DNA of 64,000 nt. Source: Arcobacter siniprincipis (GTDB lineage: Bacteria > Campylobacterota > Campylobacteria > Campylobacterales > Arcobacteraceae). Both the position numbers and the translations under genes were made by a program. Of this stretch, positions 35,953 to 43,187 are shown piece after piece. The stretch lies in NCBI RefSeq assembly GCF_048571125.1, contig NZ_CP182343.1:1-64000 (forward strand), in the 5' to 3' direction. Every line of letters begins with the position of its first letter. Within the stretch, counting starts at the first letter, position 1. The notes below the pieces were generated by a model. It was not told the DNA's origin and ran no database searches. It saw nothing but the letters and a program-made list of their open reading frames with translations.

Positions 35953-37498
35953 TTGTTATTCCATATTTATTGATTTTATAACCCATTTGTCTAAGAGTTA
36001 TTCCTAACTCTTTTGCAGCACTTGATTGGTTAAAGTTATTTGCAATTAAAGCTTCTTTAATAGCTTCTTTTTCCATATCTTCTAAGCTTTTTTTGTGGCT
36101 TGCTTGTTTTGATGAAGCTATTGGTTTATCTTCTAATTTTCCTTTTTCAAGTGCAGGAAGAAGAAGTGACATATCAAAACTATCTATGCCATTTTCATTA
36201 CCCATTAAAACAATTCTCTCCATAGTATTTTCTAGTTCTCTTACATTTCCTGGCCATGGATAAGAAGCTAAAAGTTCCATTGCTTCATCTAATATTTTCA
36301 CATTCTTTTTATGGTTTTTAATTGCTCGTTCTAAAAAGAAATTAACAAGTTGTTTTATATCATCACCCCTTTCTCTAAGTGGTGGTAAATCAATTGGAAT
36401 TACATTTAATCTATAATACAAATCTTCTCTAAATTTGCCCTCTTTAACCATTTGCTCTAAATTTCTATTTGTTGCTGCAACTAGTCTAACATTTACTTTA
36501 ATAGTCTTACTTCCACCTACTCTTTCGAACTCTCTCTCTTGTAAGACTCTTAGAAGTTTTACTTGAGCAGAAGATGAAATATCACCTATCTCATCTAAGA
36601 ATAATGTCCCTTTATCTGCTAATTCAAATCTTCCTTTTCTAGTCTCTCTTGCATCTGTAAAAGCACCTTTCTCATGACCAAAAAGTTCACTTTCAAGTAA
36701 GGTATCAGTAATAGCCGCACAGTTTAATTTAATAAAAGGTTCATTTGCTCTTTTACTTCTTTTATGAATTGCAGCAGCAACTAGTTCTTTACCCGTTCCT
36801 GTTTCTCCTCTTACTAATATTGTAACCTCTGATTGGGCTATTCTTTGTATTACTTGAAAAACTTGTTTCATCTTTGGACTATCACCAATGATATCTCCAA
36901 AGTTGTGAACCTTTGAGTCCCATTCCATTTTATAATATGATTTCAAATCTTCTAATCTTTCTTTTTCTTTTATATTTAATTGATAAGAGTAGATAGTTTG
37001 TGCAAATATTGAACCAATAATTGTAAGTATTCTTACACAATCTTCAAATCCTATTTCCGTACTTTTAGTAAGAGCAGCACCCAAAACACCAACAGTTTCA
37101 TTTTCAACAACTAAAGGAACAGCTACATATGAAAGATTTGAAAAATCTCTTTTCCCTGATTTATTTAAAAATAATGAATCATTGTGAATATTTTCCACAA
37201 CAACTGGTTCTTTAGATAAAGCAGCAACACCAGTTGCTCCTTCGCCTACTTTATAAACTGATAGTTTTTTTTGAATAGTTGATAATTCAACTGAAGCAAA
37301 TACTGTAAGTAAATCATCTTCTAAAATATGAACTGTACAGTTTGTAAGATTCAAACTATTTTTTAAAATCTTTATAGATTTTTCAAGGGAAGTTTCCAAA
37401 TCATAATGATTTGATATTACTGCTGAAATTTCATAAAGTGTTGTTAATTCTCTAAGAGTTAAACATGAGTTACAGGCTGTATTATCAAATAATGACAT
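35936..37498 (-). CDS. nifA: Nif-specific sigma-54 activator NifA
   Basis: A 520-residue enhancer-binding protein: GAF domain (about 25-165), AAA+ domain (about 205-440: GETGTGKELVAAAIH, the sigma-54 contact loop as GAFTDA in place of the common GAFTGA, LFLDEIGDI) and Fis-type HTH (about 478-515: NQSSAAKELGITLRQMGYKI). The linker between AAA+ and HTH has no cysteines, so it lacks the oxygen-sensing Cys motif of rhizobial NifA. The N-terminus has Cys9-x2-Cys12 before the GAF domain. It sits in the nif island with nifT upstream. Oxygen or nitrogen sensing must come from another component or from the N-terminal pair. Confidence 0.92.
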   Translation of the reverse strand: MSLFDNTACNSCLTLRELTTLYEISAVISNHYDLETSLEKSIKILKNSLNLTNCTVHILEDDLLTVFASVELSTIQKKLSVYKVGEGATGVAALSKEPVVVENIHNDSLFLNKSGKRDFSNLSYVAVPLVVENETVGVLGAALTKSTEIGFEDCVRILTIIGSIFAQTIYSYQLNIKEKERLEDLKSYYKMEWDSKVHNFGDIIGDSPKMKQVFQVIQRIAQSEVTILVRGETGTGKELVAAAIHKRSKRANEPFIKLNCAAITDTLLESELFGHEKGAFTDARETRKGRFELADKGTLFLDEIGDISSSAQVKLLRVLQEREFERVGGSKTIKVNVRLVAATNRNLEQMVKEGKFREDLYYRLNVIPIDLPPLRERGDDIKQLVNFFLERAIKNHKKNVKILDEAMELLASYPWPGNVRELENTMERIVLMGNENGIDSFDMSLLLPALEKGKLEDKPIASSKQASHKKSLEDMEKEAIKEALIANNFNQSSAAKELGITLRQMGYKINKYGITNEIQE

Positions 37499-37552
37499 GA
37501 AAAATCCTTTTTAATAATAGTATAACATACTGAATACAAATTCATATGTAAT

Positions 37553-37573
37553 TTTGTATATAAAATATACAAA
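37553..37573. promoter_or_regulatory. 21-base palindrome before nifA
   Basis: TTTGTATAT-AAA-ATATACAAA is a perfect inverted repeat with a three-base spacer in the 81-base gap between nifT and nifA. A looser half-site pair (ATACAAA and TTTGTAT) overlaps it upstream of nifA. No sigma-54 element was found here. It is a candidate operator controlling nifA itself; the binding protein is unknown. Confidence 0.5.
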
Positions 37574-37579
37574 CTAAGC

Positions 37580-37789
37580 TTAGTTGTTAAGTTTTTTACA
37601 AACTTCTTCTTTTGGTAAATTTTTAGGACCTGGTTGAATCCACCACGTTTCACCATTTGAAAGTTCACACTCTCCACCCCAATTTTCTTCACTATCAAAC
37701 TCAACAGTTTCTATAATTTCTTCCATATCTTTTTTCGCAAAATAAAAATATATTTTGCCCTCATTTTCTCTTAACATAACTTTTGCCAT
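37580..37789 (-). CDS. nifT: NifT/FixU family protein
   Basis: A 69-residue NifT/FixU protein: it opens MAKVMLRENEGKIYFYFAKKD and contains ENWGGECELSNGETWWI, the family's WGGE-LxNG motif. NifT is commonly encoded with nifHDK, and its function is not settled. It follows the flavoprotein gene by 19 bases on the same strand, behind AAGGAG, and is probably the last gene of the sigma-54 operon that starts at 40667. Confidence 0.88.
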   Translation of the reverse strand: MAKVMLRENEGKIYFYFAKKDMEEIIETVEFDSEENWGGECELSNGETWWIQPGPKNLPKEEVCKKLNN

Positions 37790-37808
37790 TTTCTTCTCCT
37801 TTTTTAAT

Positions 37809-39458
37809 TTAGTCCAATCTATTTATAAATAGATTTCTTATTTTTGTAAGTAATGAATTATCTTCATATCTTAATCTAAAGTAACCTTTTTGAATCTCTT
37901 TTATTAAAATATGATTTTTAAGATTCTCATCTTCATTTGGATAATCTTCTCTAAAATGAGCTCCACGGCTCTCTTTTCTTTTCTGTGCTGAAAGTATTAT
38001 GGCTTCAGATATTTCAAGGGCATTTCTTAGTTCCAATATGGAAATAAGTTCAACATTATTTGTTTTTTCTTTATTTATGCAATGAAGTGAATATGACTCT
38101 CTTCTTAGATATTTTACATAATCAAAAGCTTGAATTAAACTCTTTTCAGATCTTATAATTCCTACTTTTTCAAATAAAACTTTTCCTAATGAGATTCTAA
38201 TTGCATTAAAATTTTTTGTAGTATCACCTTCAAAAATTTTATCTATATTTTGAATATCTTTTATAACCGTATTATAATCAATTGGTAAATACTCTTTATA
38301 GTGAGTATATTTATAAGCTTTTTGACCTACTAGTTCCCCAAAGATAGTTCCCTCTAAAAGAGAATTTCCTCCAAGTCTATTTGCTCCATGTACTCCATTT
38401 GACGCCATTTCTCCACATACAAAAAGTCCTTTTATTGAAGTGTCACCCATATTTGTATCCACTCCACCCATACTATAATGAGCCACAGGTTTTACTTTTA
38501 ATAACTCTTTGCTAATATCTATTCCCACTTGATTATAAGCTGCATTAAATAGTGAGGGTAATTTTTCTTGAATTTTTTCATATCCTAAATGTCTTAAGTC
38601 AATAAAAACTTCTTTTCCATTTTGTTGTTGTTCAAGTATTGCTTTTGCAATTTTATCTCTAGTTTCAAGTTCATTAATGAATCGCTCACCATCACTATTC
38701 ACTAAGTAACCACCTTCTCCTCTAGCAGCTTCAGTTACAAGATAATTTGTTTTTGCTATTCCAGTTGGATGAAATTGCATAAATTCCATATCTTTTAAAA
38801 CTAATCTAGCTCTTAAACAAACAGCTAATAAATCACCCGTATAATCTTGTGCATTAGTAGAGTTTCCTCTAAATATTCCAGCATAGCCACCACCAGCAAG
38901 AACAACAGCTTTTGCAGGATATACTAAAACAGAAGTGTCTGATCTTCTTAGGCAAACTACCCCAGAAATAGAGTTTTCATGGGTAGCTAGATTTAAAACA
39001 TAAGTATTAATTAAAAAAGTTATACCAACTTCTTTTGCTTTTTTTATAAGTGCTTGCGTTATAGCAAAACCAGTTTTATCTCCCACATAACAAGTTCTAT
39101 TTGCCGAGCCTCCACCAAAGGGTCTTTGTAAGATATTTCCTTTTTCATCTTTGTCAAAATTTACTCCATACTCTTCAAGTTTTGAGATTATACTAGAAGC
39201 ATTTTTGCACATGAAAGTTATAGCATTTATATCTGCTAAACTTTTTGATGATTTGAAAGTATCATCAATATGAGAATTTATTGCATAAGAATCTTTAGGA
39301 TTTAAAACTGCATTTATTCCACCACTTGCCATAGCAGAATTTGATTTGAAGATATTTCCTTTTGTGATGAGGGCTACAGTATTATCAACTTTTTTGGCTT
39401 CTATTGCTGCCATAAGTCCAGCAACGCCACCACCAACTACAACTACATCATAAATCAT
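37809..39458 (-). CDS. FAD flavoprotein of the NadB/fumarate reductase family, nif-associated
   Basis: A 549-residue flavoprotein. The N-terminal dinucleotide motif is VVVVGGGVAGLMAAIEA, followed by ASGGINAVLN, QFHPTGI (near 232), EAARGEGGYLVNSDGERF and the C-terminal FAD end HGANRLGGNSLLEG (near 350). It resembles both L-aspartate oxidase (NadB) and succinate dehydrogenase/fumarate reductase flavoprotein. Its place between an aldo/keto reductase and nifT behind a sigma-54 promoter argues against a plain NAD-synthesis role. It might oxidise or reduce a dicarboxylate to supply electrons; undetermined. Start ATG 39458. Confidence 0.75.
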   Translation of the reverse strand: MIYDVVVVGGGVAGLMAAIEAKKVDNTVALITKGNIFKSNSAMASGGINAVLNPKDSYAINSHIDDTFKSSKSLADINAITFMCKNASSIISKLEEYGVNFDKDEKGNILQRPFGGGSANRTCYVGDKTGFAITQALIKKAKEVGITFLINTYVLNLATHENSISGVVCLRRSDTSVLVYPAKAVVLAGGGYAGIFRGNSTNAQDYTGDLLAVCLRARLVLKDMEFMQFHPTGIAKTNYLVTEAARGEGGYLVNSDGERFINELETRDKIAKAILEQQQNGKEVFIDLRHLGYEKIQEKLPSLFNAAYNQVGIDISKELLKVKPVAHYSMGGVDTNMGDTSIKGLFVCGEMASNGVHGANRLGGNSLLEGTIFGELVGQKAYKYTHYKEYLPIDYNTVIKDIQNIDKIFEGDTTKNFNAIRISLGKVLFEKVGIIRSEKSLIQAFDYVKYLRRESYSLHCINKEKTNNVELISILELRNALEISEAIILSAQKRKESRGAHFREDYPNEDENLKNHILIKEIQKGYFRLRYEDNSLLTKIRNLFINRLD

Positions 39459-39460
39459 TA

Positions 39461-40570
39461 TTAGACTCTATACATTAAATCGTAGTGTGCTCTTGGAGTT
39501 GTTTTTATTTGTGTTATTTTTAGATTACTTTTTATATGAACTGGAACTTTTGATGCAAAAAGTGAAGTTATGATTCCAGGAGTTGATCTTACAAATTGAA
39601 GTGCTAATTGAATGTCATTTTCTAAAACCATTTTATTATCTAATAAGTAACCAGTTTCTGCTTTAAATGATTTTTTGAATAGGTGCATTTGAAGTAATGA
39701 AGAACTGCTAATAACACCAATTTTTAGCCTATGTGCAGCTTGTAATAAAGTACACTCTTCACCTTTTACCATTTGTGTTGGCATTGTATATATGTTTGTT
39801 TTTGCAATATTAAAAGGAGTTTGAATATATTTAAAATGATGATTTTCTCCACCAACTTTAAGTGCAATTTCTACTAAATCTTCTAAATTGATATGTTCAC
39901 CTGTAGATTTATCACTAAATCCATTCCAAACAGCAACTCCATAATATTTTATAAAGCCCATTTTTACCATTTTTTCAAATCGTTTAAAAATAGACTCAAC
40001 TTTCTTTAGAAATTTTTTGTATCCATTCTTTTGTATTTGTATTTCTGGATTATGCAAATAATAAATATCAAACTTATCAATTCCCATATTTTCAAGTGAC
40101 TTTTTACACGACCACTCTATAAAATCAGCACTTAAACAGTGTTGGTCTAGTTCAATATCTTCTTTTGTAGCGAGTTTTGTTTTGATAATATTATCTTCAA
40201 TCCAAGTATATGGATTCTTTGGAAATGGATATTCAAGTTGAATAAAACCACCCTTTGAACAAATAATTAGTTCTTCTCTTGTAACTATTTTCTCTTCAAA
40301 AAGTTCTTTTAATGCAATACCAATCTCTTTTTCACTTTGACCATATCTATAATTACTAGCACTATCTATTAAATTTATGCCATTTTTAACAGCCTCTTTA
40401 ACACCCTCTATATAGTGAAAAACATAATTCTCTTCTTTATAAGGTTCTTTATTAAAAGTACCAAGACCAAGTTTTGAAAAAATCAGGTCATTGTGTTTAA
40501 TATAAAATTCTTTGTAAGTTGAAAATTTTTTTGCAAAATTATGAGTTGCTTCTAGAGTTGCTTCTGTCAT
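39461..40570 (-). CDS. Aldo/keto reductase, first gene of a nif-type operon
   Basis: A 369-residue aldo/keto reductase with TIM-barrel motifs: NLIDSASNYRYGQSEKEIG (near 60, with Asp and Tyr of the active site), LIICSKGGFI (the catalytic lysine) and FDIYYLHNPEIQ (the histidine). It uses NADPH; substrate unknown. It ends two bases before the flavoprotein start. Upstream lie a 13-bp leader hairpin (40604-40634) and a sigma-54 promoter (40667-40683), so it is expressed with the nif regulon. Confidence 0.83.
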   Translation of the reverse strand: MTEATLEATHNFAKKFSTYKEFYIKHNDLIFSKLGLGTFNKEPYKEENYVFHYIEGVKEAVKNGINLIDSASNYRYGQSEKEIGIALKELFEEKIVTREELIICSKGGFIQLEYPFPKNPYTWIEDNIIKTKLATKEDIELDQHCLSADFIEWSCKKSLENMGIDKFDIYYLHNPEIQIQKNGYKKFLKKVESIFKRFEKMVKMGFIKYYGVAVWNGFSDKSTGEHINLEDLVEIALKVGGENHHFKYIQTPFNIAKTNIYTMPTQMVKGEECTLLQAAHRLKIGVISSSSLLQMHLFKKSFKAETGYLLDNKMVLENDIQLALQFVRSTPGIITSLFASKVPVHIKSNLKITQIKTTPRAHYDLMYRV

Positions 40571-40603
40571 AAATACTTTTCCTTATTCAATTCCTTTGTA
40601 AAA

Positions 40604-40634
40604 AAAGAGTAAAATTGGGGAAATTTTACTCTTT
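40604..40634. repeat. Perfect hairpin in the leader of the aldo/keto reductase operon
   Basis: AAAGAGTAAAATT (40604-40616) and AATTTTACTCTTT (40622-40634) form a perfect 13-bp stem with loop GGGGA. It lies between the sigma-54 promoter and the aldo/keto reductase start, so it would be in the 5' untranslated RNA of that operon; on the plus strand it is upstream of the hydrogenase genes. The ribosome-binding site (AAGGAA near 40580) is outside the stem. Confidence 0.6.
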
Positions 40635-40666
40635 AAAATTTAACTACAAAAGGTTGACTAATATAT

Positions 40667-40683
40667 ATGCAAGAAGTGTTCCT
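40667..40683 (-). promoter_or_regulatory. Sigma-54 promoter before the aldo/keto reductase-flavoprotein-nifT operon
   Basis: Read on the minus strand: AGGAACACTTCTTGCAT, with GG-N10-GC spacing, about 97 bases upstream of the aldo/keto reductase start. The -12 half, CTTCTTGCAT, is identical to that of the mod operon promoter at 49094. Confidence 0.82.
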
Positions 40684-40763
40684 TAAGAAATTAAGAGTTT
40701 TAAGTAATTAAAGAGTAACTTATCTTTTGTTATCATTAAATAATTCAAAAAAAGAGATATCAA

Positions 40764-43187
40764 ATGAAAATAGTTATTATTGGTGGAGGAATTGCCGCAG
40801 TTTATTTAGCAAATAATATTTTAAATGTAGATTCATCATGCAGTGTTACTATGCTCAGTGATGAAGAATATATTCCTTATGATAGGATACATCTTTGTAG
40901 ACTAATTGATACTAAGACTGATGTTGAAAGCATAAAACTAGAATTAAATAGTGCTGTAAACTTACAACTTAATCAAACTATTTCAAATATCAATAAAGAT
41001 AAAAAACAAGTTCTTTCAAATGACAAAACTTATGACTACGATAAACTTATAATTGCCACAGGCTCTACTCCCATAACTCTTTTAGATACAACTTTAGAAA
41101 ATGTTTCTGTTTTTAGAAATGTAAATGATTGTAAAAAGATAGAACAATATTGTAAAACAAATGAAGTAGTACTTGTAGGAAGTGGACCCATTGCTTTAGA
41201 GTTATTAGATGCTTTAAATGAAATGAGTGATGTAAAAAGCATAACTTTGCTTATAAGAAGCAGACATTTATATGATAAGTATATATCTAATGAATCTATG
41301 CAAATAATGCAAACGAGTTTTCTAAAAAACAAAAAAGTAAAAATCTCTTATGAAGATGAGATTGTTGATACCGAAATTAGAAATAACAAAATAGAAGTTT
41401 TAAAAACAAAAAAACTAAATATAAAAAATCCTTTTATTGTTTTTGGAATAGGAATAAAAGCAAATGCAAAACCCTTCGAAAAATTTATTGATGTAAACAG
41501 AGGTATTTTAGTAAATGAGTTTATGCAAAGTAGTGATGAAAATATCTATGCAGTTGGAGAGTGTGCCGAAGTTGTAAAAGATAATTTTGTAGCAGGTCAT
41601 GTAAAAGAGTGTACAACTCAAGCAAATGTTGCAATATCCCATATCTTTGAAAAAGAATCAAAGCCATTTGAACTTGATGTTGCCGTTGACATGCTTAAAA
41701 TTGGGGATTTTACTTTAGTTGAAATTTGCTCTTCAGATTTTAATAAAGATTTTGAAAAAGTTGCTATTGAGTCTAAAGATAAAAAAAGAGTTGATGAATA
41801 CTTCTTAAAAGATAAAAAACTCATAAGATTTATAGGAATTAATTCAAATATTGATACAGCATATTTAGAAAAAGTCATAAAAGAAAATAGTGTAATAGAT
41901 TTAAACTATTTGTATGAAAACAGAGAATTAAGCCCAAGGGGGAAATTGGTCTGTGCATGTAAACATATCTATTATGATGATTTAAAAAGTCTTATAGTCT
42001 CATGTAAGATTGACTCTTTTTCTTCAATGAAAGAGTTCAGTGAGGCAGGAAGAGTTTGTGGAAGATGTAAAAAAGAGGTTGATGATATTATCATTGCTTC
42101 ACAAGATTTAATAGATAATAAAACTCCTAAAAAAACTTTAGAAGAGATAAAATTAGAAGAAGAGTTAAAAAGAAGTCAAAGAAGTGTAGATAAATTTAAA
42201 AAACTACACCCTAAAAATGACATGGATGAAAAGAATCTAGAATCAGCTTTAAAAATGCTTGATATTGGAAAAGGTGAAATAAATAGTTGGATCTCAATGG
42301 TAACAGCTAGTATGAAACTAAATCCAGCTTTTGAAGATGTTGTAAGTGAGGGAATTAAGAATCTAAATAAGATTCCAATTATTTGGTTGGAACTTAGTGA
42401 TTGTAGTGGAAATAGTGAAGCCTTTATAAAATCCTCAAATCCAGTTCTTGAGGACTTGATATTTGATTATATCTCTTTGGATTATCATGAGTTACTTATG
42501 AGTGCAAGTGGTGATGAGAGTGAGACTATTTTAGAAAATATAATTAAAAATGATAAAGGTAAATATGTCTTGATAGTTGAAGGTGCTGTTCCTTTAGCCC
42601 TTGATGGAAAATATTTGAGAATAGGTAAAAAAGGTGAAACGGGAGTTGAACTTTTAAAAAAATGTGCAAAAGATGCAGCACTTGTATTAGCAGTTGGTTC
42701 TTGTGCTTTTGATGGAGGAGTTGTATCTGCTTATCCTAATCCAACAGGAGCTGTGGGAGTTGCCCAAGCTTTAAATAGAGATGATATTATAAATATCACA
42801 GGCTGTCCAACGAATCCTATAAATATAGTAGGAACTCTACTTTCTTATATGATGTTTGAAGAGTTGCCAGCTTTAGATAAATTTAATCGTCCACTTTGGG
42901 CTTATGAGCAAAGGGTTCATGATAATTGTGAAAGAAGAGGTCATTATGAACTTGGTGAATTTGTAAAAGAGTGGGGAGATGATGGGGCCAAAAATGGTTG
43001 GTGTCTTTTTGAGATGGGTTGTAAAGGACCCTATGCCAATGTAAATTGTCCATCTATGAAGTTTAACCAAGGAACAAGTTGGCCTGTGCAAGTTGGACAT
43101 GGCTGTATGGGTTGTACTGAGCTTGGATTTTTTGATAAATTCGCAAATGAGAGAGTATATACAGAAACAAAAGAGGATGAAAAATAA
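40764..43187 (+). CDS. Fusion protein: NAD(P)H-type flavoprotein, BFD [2Fe-2S] domain and [NiFe] hydrogenase small subunit
   Basis: An 807-residue protein with three parts. Residues 1 to about 390 are a pyridine-nucleotide-disulphide oxidoreductase like the N-terminus of NirB (IIGGGIAAVYLANNI; central VLVGSGPIALELLDAL; IYAVGECAEV). Residues about 392-445 are a BFD-like [2Fe-2S] domain with Cys397, Cys399, Cys432 and Cys435. After a charged linker, residues about 540-807 are a cytoplasmic hydrogenase small subunit (VLAVGSCAFDGG, ITGCPTNP, HDNCERRGHYE, GWCLFEMGCKGP, GHGCMGC). The proximal cluster motif reads Cys547-Ser-Gly-Asn550, with Asn for the usual second cysteine. There is no Tat signal or membrane anchor. 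Coupling of H2 oxidation to NAD(P) reduction is inferred. Confidence 0.88.
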   Translation: MKIVIIGGGIAAVYLANNILNVDSSCSVTMLSDEEYIPYDRIHLCRLIDTKTDVESIKLELNSAVNLQLNQTISNINKDKKQVLSNDKTYDYDKLIIATGSTPITLLDTTLENVSVFRNVNDCKKIEQYCKTNEVVLVGSGPIALELLDALNEMSDVKSITLLIRSRHLYDKYISNESMQIMQTSFLKNKKVKISYEDEIVDTEIRNNKIEVLKTKKLNIKNPFIVFGIGIKANAKPFEKFIDVNRGILVNEFMQSSDENIYAVGECAEVVKDNFVAGHVKECTTQANVAISHIFEKESKPFELDVAVDMLKIGDFTLVEICSSDFNKDFEKVAIESKDKKRVDEYFLKDKKLIRFIGINSNIDTAYLEKVIKENSVIDLNYLYENRELSPRGKLVCACKHIYYDDLKSLIVSCKIDSFSSMKEFSEAGRVCGRCKKEVDDIIIASQDLIDNKTPKKTLEEIKLEEELKRSQRSVDKFKKLHPKNDMDEKNLESALKMLDIGKGEINSWISMVTASMKLNPAFEDVVSEGIKNLNKIPIIWLELSDCSGNSEAFIKSSNPVLEDLIFDYISLDYHELLMSASGDESETILENIIKNDKGKYVLIVEGAVPLALDGKYLRIGKKGETGVELLKKCAKDAALVLAVGSCAFDGGVVSAYPNPTGAVGVAQALNRDDIINITGCPTNPINIVGTLLSYMMFEELPALDKFNRPLWAYEQRVHDNCERRGHYELGEFVKEWGDDGAKNGWCLFEMGCKGPYANVNCPSMKFNQGTSWPVQVGHGCMGCTELGFFDKFANERVYTETKEDEK

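Noticed and set aside
37459..37704. 81-codon minus-strand reading frame overlapping nifT and the start of nifA
   Set aside because: It overlaps nifT in another frame, has no ribosome-binding site and its translation shows no family; nifT is clearly the real gene.
40571..40763. A sigma-54 promoter for the hydrogenase fusion on the plus strand
   Set aside because: No GG-N10-GC element exists in this direction; the nearest GG and GC (40652 and 40669) are 15 bases apart.
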